DNA from: Cladocopium goreaui
Lineage: Eukaryota; Sar; Dinophyceae; Suessiales; Symbiodiniaceae
Reading direction: 5' to 3'
Length of the DNA: 64,000 bases
Assembly (NCBI GenBank): GCA_947184155.2
Contig: CAMXCT020006334.1
Span: 465,580-529,579 of the forward strand
Shown: in pieces, positions 12,393-20,940 of the stretch
How the letters are laid out: each line of letters begins with the position of its first letter
Position numbering within the stretch: the first letter of the stretch is position 1
Position numbers and translations under genes: made by a program
The notes under the pieces: generated by a model
Databases searched by the model: none
Seen by the model: only the letters and a program-made list of their open reading frames with translations
What the model was told of the DNA's origin: nothing

Positions 12393-14727
12393 TTATCTCC
12401 CCCCCCTCTTTCTCTCTGTGGTTGTAAGACACATGTCATCTGATGCCCTTTACGAAATATTCTCTTCTTGATCAATCTTACCTTTTTTCACGCCAAATCC
12501 TGCCATAGCTCATATAAACTTCACCAACCATTCACCGACTATTTTTTACGACTACCATACTCAGAGATGCTTGAAAAACGCGTTTTTCGCTCTCGGGCCA
12601 ACCGTCGTCTAGTTTTCACGAGTTGCTATGGTGCAGGAGCACATGTCCCTGGCCGGCGTCCCATGCCTCTTCGCAGAGATCGGCAAGAGTGGCACCGGGG
12701 GAGCAGCCTTCAAGAACCTCGGAGAAAAGCTGCGGAAGTCAGTTGGTTGAGTATAGGCATTTGATGGTATTTATAATGGCAAGATCATCCACCCTCTGGT
12801 AAATTAACATAGACCCTGGCAGATAGGGGTTGGAAGACTAGTTTCCATTAAAAATTGGCTATTTTCGGGGTCTATGTTTATTTACCAGAGGGTATAATAA
12901 TAAGAGGTATAATCATGGCAATTACCCTCCAACTACTGGGATATAACCTGTTGGTTGATGATCATGGTCATTTAATCATTAGTATTTCATAGGGCTTTTA
13001 ACAACCAAGATATGGAGATAAAGTGCAACTGATAAATGATGGTTGGTTGATGATTGAGTTTGGGATGTGATGTTTTGCAGAAAACCCATGTTTTCTGCAT
13101 GTACCAGCGCCAAGTCCCAAAGTTGGAAATTCAAATCATTAAAACAAAAAGAATCTCACCCAAAGCTCAGTTTTCTATGTCATTACCAGTTCAAGTTATT
13201 AAAACTCTATTTGGGAAACAACTGACCTATAATCCGAAAAAATGGAATGTCTTCAGAATTCCGTTGCAATATATGAGGCAAAATGTAGCGACCTCACTGA
13301 CCCACCAAGTCCCATAGATGATGATTTATACCATAGATGATGGTTAGATTATATACTTCCTGGTGATTTAACATTGCTTTGAAAATGGCAAATTAAAGAT
13401 GGTTTGCCTACGTAGTTTAAACAACTATGTTCAAAGGGTACAGAATCTGTATGGTAAACACCAATAATTCATTATAATTATATATTAATTCATAGATATT
13501 ATTATATAGTTAGAGAGAGAGAGAGAGAAGAGCATCACCCCATCCCCACAATGTTATTTTTCATATCTTTCAAGGTTGTGCATGATGGTAATTTGTCCCG
13601 CATTTTCTCGCAAAACATACGCAGGGGGATGGGAAGTATATGACCAGGAGCGCGGCCCAATGGGATTTTAGAGCTTGGTAAAGAGAGATTGGCAAATTAC
13701 GGAATTTCTGATCATGGCACTTGAAAATTTAATGCTATACGTGATTCATTAAATCTGATGTAGATTGACCTAGAATAATAGATCCCGAACATGAACAGAT
13801 CCAATACTACACCTAGTTCCTGGCGGGGTTTTCTCTACAAGAGACATGGTGGATTTAGGGCAATGTAACTACCAACTTTAAGGACAATGGGGGGAACGGA
13901 CTATTTGTTCAACTGTATTGTTTGATTCAAGGTTTTTCATATAATATGTTCCCCACCAAAGCAAACTCTATTCAGTTTCATTTGGCAATGTTTCGCTTGT
14001 GCATTTTTTCACGTGGTAAACCATGGTAAACCCACCGGAACAGACCCCAGTCCTCCCAAAACTTTATAGGAACAACCCGAACGGTGTAAATAGTCAATTG
14101 ATTGGTTTGAGGAAATTTTACAGGAAGACCCCAAATTTGATGGGAAAATCTTTGGGGTTTCCGGTTAAGATTTTCCCTTAAACCAATCCATTGACTATAG
14201 CTGGTGTTTATCTTCGTGCCACATTTTGCATGTCAAGCTGCGGAAATATCGCAACCGAACCGATGTGGACGCTTTGGACAGCTGGAAATTAAGGTGTAAA
14301 GACCATCAAATGATTTTACAAATACGTGCTTGTAAACATGGAAAATTAATGTTTCAAAATATAATTTTCATTTCGGTGGTGCAAATTATATAAGATGTAA
14401 ACACATGTAAAACATCTGGAAATTGAAACAGTTTTTGGTGGTTTCAAATATGTTTTTATGTTCAAGCCCATGAGATGGTGATCCCAGCTGACACATATTT
14501 TTCAGGGATTTTCATGGGGTTGAAACATGTTGAAACCACATACACCACCATACACCACCATACACCACCATACACCACCAACATCCATCAACCATTTTTT
14601 ACATTTTTCCAGTTCTTGCATCGCAACCAGGACCAACTCCGAAGCCCTCGTAGCTTGCAGCACCCTGAATGGTTCGCAGTTTGAGGGTGTGACGCTGCAC
14701 TGTGACATGTGGAGTCGGAAAACATGA
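7127..14727 (+). CDS. RRM-like Gly/His-rich protein, copy A (whole gene span)
   Basis: Exons: 7,127-7,364; 7,787-7,942; 12,637-12,713; 14,631-14,727, probably preceded by one near 6,784. The N-terminal part is a low-complexity Gly/His/Ser/Lys tract. The C-terminal part reads as an RRM fold: strand 1 RVWVGGLP, helix 1 VSKELNMKLKEHMSLAG, strand 2 VPCLFAEIG, strand 3 GTGGAAFKTN, helix 2 SEALVACSTLNGSQFEG, strand 4 VTLHCDMWSRK, then stop. Small Gly-rich RRM proteins bind RNA; that role is inferred from fold pattern only, and the RNP1-like segment is atypical because it lacks two of the usual aromatics. Introns 2 and 3 join in frame only as GA-AG introns. Intron 2 is 4.7 kb and full of satellite arrays. 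Confidence 0.7.
7787..7942 (+). CDS. Copy A exon 2: strand 1 and helix 1 of RRM
   Basis: This exon encodes 52 codons, starting VLQPMFNAMM, with the Gly-rich KGSGKAGGG, the strand-1 motif RVWVGGLPPNN and helix 1 SKELNMKLK. It has four codons more than C and D, in the Gly-rich stretch. The exon ends at AAG; the intron begins gagcac, and the next exon begins GAGCACATG, so the natural splice is AAG|ga...cag|GAG. Confidence 0.75.
7955..8014. repeat. 10-bp tandem repeat (CATCTTGGCA)x6
   Basis: Six perfect copies of a 10-base unit lie directly after the donor of copy A exon 2. It creates overlapping spurious ORFs on both strands. Confidence 0.9.
8015..9190. other. Intron 2 of copy A, unique part
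   Basis: This is AT-rich sequence with several poly-T runs and no supported exon. Short ORFs on both strands at 8,330-8,640 have no family features. Confidence 0.45.
9195..9792. repeat. 30-bp minisatellite with CTGCAGATCTAGAT core
   Basis: About 20 copies of a 30-base unit, roughly CTTCACACCTTCACACCTGCAGATCTAGAT, vary at only a few sites (cct/ccc, acc/atc). The unit length is a multiple of three, so a 258-codon frame (period HTFTPADLDL) stays open; it is a by-product and not a gene. It lies within intron 2 of copy A. Confidence 0.9.
9840..10395. repeat. Roughly 70-75-bp tandem repeat (CGCACGAAATGGACGTTGGACG)
   Basis: Eight units start near 9,862, 9,931, 10,005, 10,077, 10,147, 10,217, 10,291 and 10,366. 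Each has ACGAAATGGACGTTGGACGT, then CAAAAACTG(A/C)GGAAAAATTGCGACTTTTATCCGTCGCGCGCAACC. Two variant units replace the CCGTCGCGCG part with GAGTTGTCAATTG. ORFs on both strands are repeat artefacts. Confidence 0.9.
10388..10730. repeat. 16-bp minisatellite (TCTGTGTGTAAAAGCG), left array
   Basis: About 20 units of a 16-base repeat with point variants (tttgtgtgtcaacgcg and others). The same repeat forms a second array at 11,628-12,150, with about 900 bases of different sequence between. Confidence 0.9.
10740..11627. repeat. Three diverged long repeats between the two 16-bp arrays
   Basis: Three copies of a 100-150-base unit can be aligned by eye, near 10,850-10,970, 11,065-11,145 and 11,250-11,370. 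Shared landmarks are CAGTTTGCA-GTCT-TGCGACA, TGTCAAAC-CA-GA and GTTCTCAG-TT-GAAG. The units are strongly diverged. No reading frame is maintained across them, so I do not call a gene. Confidence 0.5.
11628..12150. repeat. 16-bp minisatellite (TCTGTGTGTAAAAGCG), right array
   Basis: About 32 units of the same repeat as at 10,388-10,730. Minus-strand ORFs of about 200 codons through it are repeat artefacts (HTQTLLHTDAFT period). Confidence 0.9.
12312..12418. repeat. (CT)n microsatellite
   Basis: An interrupted pyrimidine CT run of about 100 bases, inside intron 2 of copy A, 220 bases before exon 3. Confidence 0.9.
12637..12713 (+). CDS. Copy A exon 3: strands 2 and 3 of RRM
   Basis: After gtgcag|, the exon reads EHMSLAGVPCLFAEIG, then KSGTGGAAF plus two bases of the Lys codon. 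The natural junction with exon 4 is TTCAA|gaacct...accag|GACC, giving FKTNSEA. This GA donor lies 13 bases downstream of the corresponding donor in copies C and D. Confidence 0.8.
12791..12894. mobile_element. Foldback element, TIR family 1 (GACCC subtype)
   Basis: The ends TACCCTCTGGTAAATTAACATAGACCC-type and GGGTCTATGTTTATTTACCAGAGGGTA form inverted repeats over a 104-base element. A copy of the same length lies in the opposite orientation at 61,684-61,787. It is in intron 3 of copy A. The first base of the left end is mutated (C for T). Confidence 0.75.
12895..14089. other. Intron 3 of copy A, remaining sequence
   Basis: AT-rich sequence without supported exons. It holds a (GA)n run near 13,510-13,530 and a possible decayed family-1 element near 13,356-13,442 (TGGTGATTTAACATTGCTTTGAAAATGG-like). 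Confidence 0.4.
14090..14200. mobile_element. Inverted-repeat element, family 6 (ATTGGTTTGAGG ends)
   Basis: The left end ATAGTCAATTGATTGGTTTGAGG pairs with the right end CCCTTAAACCAATCCATTGACTATAG. The same terminal motif starts the GA-AG intron at 34,259. No coding capacity. Confidence 0.65.
14535..14582. repeat. 10-bp tandem repeat (CATACACCAC)
   Basis: Four to five copies of a 10-base unit just upstream of the pyrimidine tract of copy A exon 4. Confidence 0.85.
14631..14727 (+). CDS. Copy A exon 4: helix 2, strand 4 and stop
   Basis: After accag|, the exon reads TNSEALVACSTLNGSQFEG, then VTLHCDMWSRKT and TGA. Length 97 = 1 + 32 codons, which matches phase 2 of exon 3. Confidence 0.8.
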
Positions 14728-15498
14728 GAAGGGACCACTCGATGAAAGCTCCGAAAAGGAGGTGCCGGTCCTGGTCTAGTATAGGACCTTGTTGATCAGA
14801 TTCTTGTGTCACGATGTGCAACTTTTAACAACTATAATATACTGAAAATCTGCACCAGTTTCCAAACCTGTGATGACCCCAACTAGTTCATTTTTGATTT
14901 ATTGGAGCAAAACACATTCAGCACTCAGTGGCGCGTTCCATAGCGTTTCCAGCTTGCAACCTGCAAGCTTTGAGGGGTGAGTCGTGCGCCAATTCGATGC
15001 ATCGCTGGTGGTTTTCCATGGCCAGCTGGTCATTCCACAGCCTTCGGGGTGGCCACAGCAGAAGTGATGAATCTCGGACAAAAAACAATCTTTGAGTGAG
15101 ATAATATTGCCCGAAAACTGCTTGCTGGTTTCATATATTGTCATCAATAGGTTTTCCTGCCAGTCCCAGAGATCTTCTATGGAGCATTTACAGGAACTCT
15201 GGAACCCACCATATTTTCTGGTAAAGAAACATAGTATCCTTGGTTTAGATGTTTTCTTAAATCAACCCATTGAGAGTTGAAACACGTTGATTGTTTTGCG
15301 TGTGGCTCGGACATTTGCTCAAACAGGCGGCTGCAAAGCAACAGAAGTGCATGTGCATTGCATCAAACATTTTCGCCCAAACTGACTTAAAACATGACAC
15401 CATTGTGCAATTTGCATGAGCTTAAATTTGCCACATTTTCCTTGCGGTTCCCCGACTTTCTCGTTCTCTCGTGCCCGAAAAATTCGTCCTTCGCAGCC

Positions 15499-15674
15499 AT
15501 GAATCAGGGCTATGGTAGCAAGGGAGTCGTTGTGCCCCCACGCATGGGCCAAGGAAAGGGACAGGGAGCTGTTGTCGCCGCCGTTCCCACGCCAACAGCC
15601 GGAGTTCAAAGTGGAAAGGGCAAAGGAGGTGGTGGTTCCTGGGGTAGCAACTGGGGTGGCTGCGGCGTTCCTTG
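15499..15674 (+). CDS. Copy B exon 1: start and Gly/Lys-rich region
   Basis: ATG in context gcagccATGA. It encodes 58 codons plus two bases, ending GGCGTTCCTTG|gttcca. VVPPR and GSNWGGCGVPW align with copy A. The length in phase (2 bases over) is the same as in A, C and D. Confidence 0.65.
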
Positions 15675-17711
15675 GTTCCAAACGATCGCACTGACATGCA
15701 CTGACCGGTGAAAACCCCCTGTTGGGATTCGGGTTTGCTGGGGTTTTGACATTTGGGGCTTGAAGCGTTGGGCTACGGCCTCTGGCAATGCAACAGATGG
15801 AAAATCCCAGCCAGATGATCCAGAAAAGATGGAAGAATCAGTGAACTTTAAATGGCTGATATGAACCAGCTAGCCATGTTCAATTTGCTGGGTAAACCCA
15901 GCAAACCCCAAGTTTGCTAGTTAAATCGCCACTTTCCCTGAGTTGGTTTTCGCCACTACTTAAGTGGAGTTGGTTTCTCCCTGCAGGTTTGGCCATCGAA
16001 CATCATCTAACATCATCTAACATCATCCAATCTTCGATATCACCCATAAACGCTAATTAGTGATACTATAATTTTGAGTCTATCACCATTTTTCTTCCAG
16101 CCATTTCCGATCAGCAACAAAAAAGGGGGCAAACTTCCAATCCCATCCATTTCTACACCCCTTTTAACAAAGGGAGGCTTTGCTGTTTTCAGCCAGGTTT
16201 GGCAGCCCATGTTCAACGCCATGATGATGTCCATGATGGGCAAAGGCTCTGGGAAGAACGGTCTCCGTAGCTTCGCTCCAGACCTCAAGGTCTGGGTGGG
16301 AGGCATGCCGCCCAACAACGTCACTGAGTCGAACGAGCGCTGGCCGATGGTGTTTTTAGGGTGAAGTTAGATTCCCTGAAAAGATCGACAAGTAGATTAC
16401 CTATTTGAGTAGGATTCTGAAGTTTGAAGTTTCTATAAGTTTCTATTTCTTGCAGGGTTGCTATCGTGCTTTTGGAAGTTTTAGATGTTGGATTGAACGT
16501 TGGGTCACCAATGTTTTCTCGGACCTTTAGTTCTAACATCTTGGGATATCCACCAGGGAACCTTTTTTGGGCCCGGTTTTCTCTGAGGTGAGTAAGGAGA
16601 TCAACATGAAGTTGAAGGAGATCGAAGTACTGGAATGATCCATTGATCAAGCACTGTCCAAAAATACTACCCTGATTTGGCAATGGGAAATCCTTGTTTA
16701 TAGCTGGGAAATTCATGGAACTAATTCAGGGAATTGTCCATTGTTTTTCTTGGCCACCAGAAGGTAACAGCAACATCCCAGAATTGTGGTTTCCAACCCG
16801 AAATTGTGGTTCTTATTACTTCTTACTTTATTCTAGATAGGATCTTGATGGATCTTTGGTAGAAAGGTCATTTTTCGAAACCCCAAAATTCTGGATATCC
16901 CTTGGCAACCGGCAGGAGCACATGTCCTCGGCCGGCGTCAATTGCCTTTACGCAGAGGTTGGCAAAACCGGCACCGGCGGGGCAGCCTTTAAGACTTTCG
17001 GCATACTTTCGGCGTTGAGAAATGGTGGGATTTGACCATCATTTTACCATGAAAATTGGGAGAACATATATGGGATGAATTGGATTATAATCCGCTAATC
17101 AGGATGCAATGGGATCTATGAAAAGATGGGGATCTTACCTTATGGTAATGTAAGATGTATGATATATAGCTATGTAAAATAAACAAGCTAAATCTCTCTT
17201 ATATACCTTGATTGATTAAGGATCGGGGTCTTGCCCCAAAAAGCGATGTCATGTTATTACAATTTGGCACCCCGCCACTGGTCAACAGCCCCGGGGTTGA
17301 CATTTATCGCGGGTTGCATTACACCCCAATCGAAACCCTCATCCGATGAGATGTTGGATCTAGTCATGACTTGAGCTCCCTTGAAAGTGGCAATAGAGAT
17401 TTTTTTGGAGTGTATTTCAATTTCAGTAAAGTCATTTCATTTTTTTCACAAAACAATCTCATGATTCATGATGGTATAATTTGCTATAATCCACATTAAT
17501 CCACATTAATCCACTATATTTCCAAACGGATCCGGCTATGACATGAAGCCCGGCCCATCTCGTTTTCTTCCCCTCAAACGCGGTCGTAGCGTTCTTAGCG
17601 CTCAGGACCAACTCGGATGCGCAGGTCGCCTGCGCTGCGTTGAATGGGTCCCTCTTTCAGGGGATGCCGATTCAATGTGACCTATGGAGTGCCCAAGGCA
17701 AGAAGGTGTGA
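15499..17711 (+). CDS. RRM-like Gly/Lys-rich protein, copy B (whole gene span)
   Basis: Exons: 15,499-15,674; 16,197-16,319; 16,588-16,617; 16,916-16,992; 17,606-17,711. This compact copy starts MNQGYGSKGVVVPPRMGQGK, with a Gly/Lys/Val-rich N-terminus ending NWGGCGVPW, then an RRM-like domain with KVWVGGMPPNN, VSKEINMKLKE, HMSSAGVNCLYAEVG, KTGTGGAAFK, TNSDAQVACAALNGSLFQG and MPIQCDLWSAQGKKV. It is the only copy whose exon 2 is split by a further intron (16,320-16,587). Domain role as for copy A: RNA binding inferred from the fold pattern only. Confidence 0.72.
16197..16319 (+). CDS. Copy B exon 2a: strand 1 of RRM
   Basis: VWQPMFNAMMMSMMGKGSGK, then NGLRSFAPDL and KVWVGGMPPNN. It ends AACAAC|gtcact, where the other copies continue without interruption into V/T-SKE. 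Confidence 0.75.
16588..16617 (+). CDS. Copy B exon 2b: helix 1, 10 codons
   Basis: After ctctgag|, the exon reads VSKEINMKLK and ends AAG|gagatc. The 268-base intron before it has GT-AG ends and separates codons that are adjacent in A, C and D. The bases at the two ends (gtcactgag at the start; ctgag|GTGAG at the end) are similar, as if a short target had been duplicated. Confidence 0.75.
16916..16992 (+). CDS. Copy B exon 3: strands 2 and 3 of RRM
   Basis: After ggcag|, EHMSSAGVNCLYAEVG, then KTGTGGAAF plus two bases; donor TTTAA|gacttt. Same 77-base length and GA donor position as in copy A. Confidence 0.8.
17606..17711 (+). CDS. Copy B exon 4: helix 2, strand 4 and stop
   Basis: After ctcag|, TNSDAQVACAALNGSLFQG, then MPIQCDLWSAQGKKV and TGA. 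It is three codons longer than copy A at the C-terminus and more diverged than the C/D pair. Confidence 0.8.
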
Positions 17712-18250
17712 CCGGCAGACCATCCGGAACCGTGACCGGAACCGCTAAAAGAAAGCAACACGGTTTTATGAAAGCAGATCTATGAAGGCAATATGACAGG
17801 AAAGGTCCCCAAATGGGCGGCTCATGCCTCTGAGAGAAATCAGAGCAAGGTGTCAACAGACACGTGTATACCGGTGCGCTTTTTCCAATTCGAAAGCGCA
17901 TTTTGAAACAGTTTTGTATCTTATGAGGGCACACGAAATGGCACCTGTTTGCAGCGCTCTTGCGAGCTGGGCAAGCTCGAACTGCACCAATTCGATGGAT
18001 ACGCAATGGCTGGTTGGCCCTGAAAAAAGGTTGAGCGAACCTGGGGGTCGGCCTCCAAAACTACCAGAGATGTTTGACTGTTCAACTGATTGAACCACAG
18101 ATACTTTTTTTTTCTATGTTTGTCTCCCAAAAATAGGAATTGAATGGACTTGAATGGAAATTAGCTGAGCTGCCCGGCCAAGTTGGTATGGAACGTTCAG
18201 AAGATGATCTGGTATCAATTGACCGAGATGCTCTTTCTTGATTTGCTGGA
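17712..18250. other. Spacer between copies B and C
   Basis: No supported exon. Overlapping ORFs of 60-134 codons occur on both strands at 17,602-18,130, but no single frame is clearly favoured. Confidence 0.4.
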
Positions 18251-18438
18251 CTGGCTTGTCGGCTCCCAGGCACCCGCAGGAAGCCTCAGCAGTTGCGCGA
18301 AGAAGAGATGAATCACAGAAATGTCACAGAAACAAATTCAACAGATATCATTGTCACATCCAGCTCTTCTGTTTTTTCTTGTTTGGCGCTTGAGGATCTC
18401 TGAGATCCTTTGTTTTTCGGCCCATTTTTGTACCAACC
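18251..18438 (+). promoter_or_regulatory. Duplicated 5' flank of copies C and D
   Basis: This 188-base stretch before the ATG of copy C is repeated before copy D (23,512-23,699) with no gaps. Together with exon 1 the duplicated block is 466 bases and I count six mismatches. It ends ttcggcccatttttgtacc-aaccATGG. It probably contains the 5' leader and possibly the promoter or trans-splice acceptor, but no specific signal can be named. Confidence 0.5.
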
Positions 18439-18716
18439 ATGGGCTGGGGCGGCTGTGGTAAGGATTGGGGCGCCGCAGGCGGTCAGGACTGGGGCTGCGG
18501 TGGACAGGACTGGGGCGCTGGGGCAGCGGCTGGTGGCTTCGGCGCAGCCTGCGGTGGGTGTGGCAAGGGCTATGGTGGTGGCTATGGCGGTGATGGTGGC
18601 TGTGGCAAGGGCATGGGCAAGGCCATGGGTGGCATGGGAATGGGCATGGGCAAGGGCATGGGCATGGGCAAAGGAGCAGGATGCGGCAGCAACTGGGGCG
18701 GCTGTGGCGTTGCTTG
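18439..18716 (+). CDS. Copy C exon 1: Gly-rich N-terminus
   Basis: ATG in context aaccATGG. It encodes 92 codons plus two bases. Repeats of GGQDWG and GMG are low-complexity. It ends GTTGCTTG|gtaaca; reading on would meet TAA after Trp. Joining it to the GTTTGG start of exon 2 at the simple ctgag acceptor shifts the frame; using an upstream acceptor (cccccag|GGTTACC, exon from 19,141) would keep it, adding VTPNFAE. Confidence 0.68.
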
Positions 18717-20940
18717 GTAACATTGGAAGGGCCTGGGTCTCCCATTCCCATGCAAGCTGAGGGATCGATCCTGGCTGGATGGATTGCAGCCATGCATTTT
18801 TTTCTAGGACCTAGATGGCATGGATTCTACATTATGATATATATATATATATTATATATATATGATTAATTATATATATATACCATTAAAAATTTAGCAA
18901 GTTAACATGGATATGGAAAATATACCATCTATTGGGAAGCTATGGTTTTTCATGGGCTTTCTGTATTTGAATTTCATGTATGAAACAGTAATTAAGTATT
19001 AAGTTATATACACAAACCACAACTCATATATATATATAGAAAACAAGAACACCACTAAAATAGTGGTTTCTACATGACCATGCATGACCTCTCCATATCA
19101 TTTTGGCTTTGCTGTTAGTATAGTGTTTTAACACCCCCCAGGGTTACCCCGAATTTCGCTGAGGTTTGGCAGCCCATGTTCAATCCCATGATGATGATGA
19201 AGGGCTTCGGCAAGACGGGCCTGCGCAACTTCCAGAACGATCGCAAGGTCTTCGTGGGAGGCATGCCGCCAAACAACACCAGCAAAGAGATCAACATGAA
19301 ATTGAAGGAGATCCCAAAGGGGGCTGGTTGGCTAAGAGATGTTGAGAGTGATTGGTATATGTGAGATTATGTGAGTATATAAAGTGAAATTCTATGGAAT
19401 CAGGGGTTGCACCTGGTGGTGGGGGGTTGAGTTCGCACTTACCCTTTGGTTGGTTCCAAGCTGGCAAAATGGAACATACCCACTTGAAAGACATAAATTG
19501 TTTGCAAGTGATGATTTTGGTGTGATTTTCCATCTGTGATTTTTTGGGCTGACCACCACCTGGGTGATCAACGATCAACAATTGTTTTTTGGGTGAACAG
19601 ATCTTTGGGATTCTTTGCGTCTGTGTTTTCGGGCTGCTTCATGGCAGATATGCGTCAGTTTTTGAGAGCCAATAGGATTGGCATTTACTTACGTATTTAA
19701 TTACGACATCTTAAGACTATTCGGTTTGGTGGTTTCAAACATTCGCAGTGTCAGAAACACAATGGACAGGACAATTGGATTAGCGTTTCTCATGGGAGGA
19801 TTTAATGTTTCATGCTGATGACCGTGGTAGCAGTGCACCTGATTCGCCGTGGCTCAGGAGCACATGTCCACCGCAGGCGTCACATGCCTCTACGCAGAGA
19901 TTGGCAGGAGTGGCACAGGAGGACGCCCGGGCTATCCGATCTCCACGGCACTAGTCATATACCCCACCTGGTGATCTCGATCTAGTTGGTGGTTTGGAAC
20001 ATGAATTTTATGACTTTCCATATCATATATTGGGAATCTCATCATCCCAACTGACGAACTCATATTTTTCAGAGGGGTTGAAACCACCAACCAGCTATAG
20101 TCTCCTTTTGTGGTACAAAATTGAGAAAGACATGGAAGGGTATGTTCAAACAAAATACCCCATATATGATATGTGCAATTGGAGCATCCCGAAGTGGCAT
20201 CATCGAATGCAGAAATTCCATAGACAGCACTGTCTGATGTTACATGTTTTGATTGTGCTTTTCGTTCCCCCAGTTTTTCAACACTGTTCGGCCAATGGTA
20301 AGCCGGCTGGCAAAGGGCAGTTGAATTGTACCCTCTGGTTATTGAACAGTTTGCTGTACTTGTATGGTATAAATGATTTATAGATGATAAACATGATGAC
20401 TCACCTGTGAACAACGGGTGATTTTCCACATGCTATGTTAAATATACAGAGGGTAACTCAGATCTTATGCCCTTTTTTGAGGGGAATGTATTAGCCCATG
20501 TGAAGGCCCATGCCAAGATCTAAGGTGTGAACTCCCCACATTGACTTGCGTTTTGCTTTCAAGATTTGCAATGAGTTTTCGGGGTAAACCCCAATTTTGT
20601 TGGGTGAATCCATTTGCAGATCATTTTGATTTCGTCAAAGTCAAATGCTCACTTTTCTCCTTGTGAACCCATCATTTTTGGAAACTGTAATCCCATTCCA
20701 CTACTAAGGACCACGACCCAGACACCATGGTTTTCCTATATGTTTTCCCCAGCAACATTTCCACATTCTGAACCTTGAAAACACCAGACCCTCGTTGAAG
20801 AGGACGGGGGACTCCCACGGCCCGCCCCAGGAGCTGCGTACAAGTCCAACAGTGAAGCCATGACCGCCTGCGCCGCCTTGAACGGCTCCCAGTTCGAGGG
20901 CGTCACATTGCAGGTGGAGATGTGGGGACGGAAGGCATGA
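18439..20940 (+). CDS. RRM-like Gly-rich protein, copy C (whole gene span)
   Basis: Exons: 18,439-18,716; 19,164-19,307; 19,858-19,921; 20,831-20,940. The N-terminus is 92 codons of Gly with Trp, Cys, Lys and Met (MGWGGCGKDWGAAGGQDWG, later GMGMGMGKGMGMGKG), ending NWGGCGVAW. The RRM-like domain has KVFVGGMPPNN (strand 1), TSKEINMKLKEHMSTAG (helix 1), VTCLYAEIG (strand 2), SGTGGAAYKSN (strand 3), SEAMTACAALNGSQFEG (helix 2) and VTLQVEMWGRKA then stop. Exons 2-4 total 318 bases in frame when the last two introns are read as GA-AG. Exons nearly identical to copy D; introns unalignable. RNA binding is inferred from fold pattern. Confidence 0.75.
18830..18892. repeat. (AT)n microsatellite
   Basis: Interrupted TA dinucleotide run in intron 1 of copy C. 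Confidence 0.85.
19164..19307 (+). CDS. Copy C exon 2: strand 1 and helix 1 of RRM
   Basis: 48 codons: VWQPMFNPMMMMKGFGKTG, LRNFQNDRKVFVGGMPPNN, TSKEINMKLK. Donor AAG|gagatc (GA). Differs from copy D at only two positions that I see. The coding start may extend upstream to 19,141. Confidence 0.8.
19858..19921 (+). CDS. Copy C exon 3: strand 2 of RRM
   Basis: After gctcag|, EHMSTAGVTCLYAEIGRSG, then TG plus one base; donor GGAG|gacgcc (GA). 64 bases, 13 shorter than in copies A and B because the following intron sits further upstream. Confidence 0.82.
19983..20099. mobile_element. Inverted-repeat element, family 9 (GGTTGGTGGTTTCAA ends)
   Basis: The left end TAGTTGGTGGTTTGGAAC pairs with the right end GTTGAAACCACCAACCAGCTATA. 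A shorter copy is at 29,195-29,260, and a decayed one around 25,835-25,917. It lies 61 bases into intron 3 of copy C. Confidence 0.6.
20329..20454. mobile_element. Foldback element, TIR family 1
   Basis: TACCCTCTGGTTATTGAACAG to GCTATGTTAAATATACAGAGGGTA, 126 bases, decayed in the middle; inside intron 3 of copy C. Confidence 0.65.
20831..20940 (+). CDS. Copy C exon 4: strand 3, helix 2, strand 4 and stop
   Basis: After cccag|, two bases complete Gly, then AAYKSNSEAMTACAALNGSQ, FEGVTLQVEMWGRKA and TGA. 110 bases = 2 + 36 codons, matching phase 1 of exon 3. Confidence 0.82.

Noticed and set aside
18313-18797. Minus-strand Pro/Ala/Ser-rich ORFs opposite copies C and D exon 1 (also 23,599-24,114)
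   Set aside because: They are complements of the Gly-rich GC-rich exon 1; the + frame is supported by paralogues A and B and by a shared ATG and splice point.
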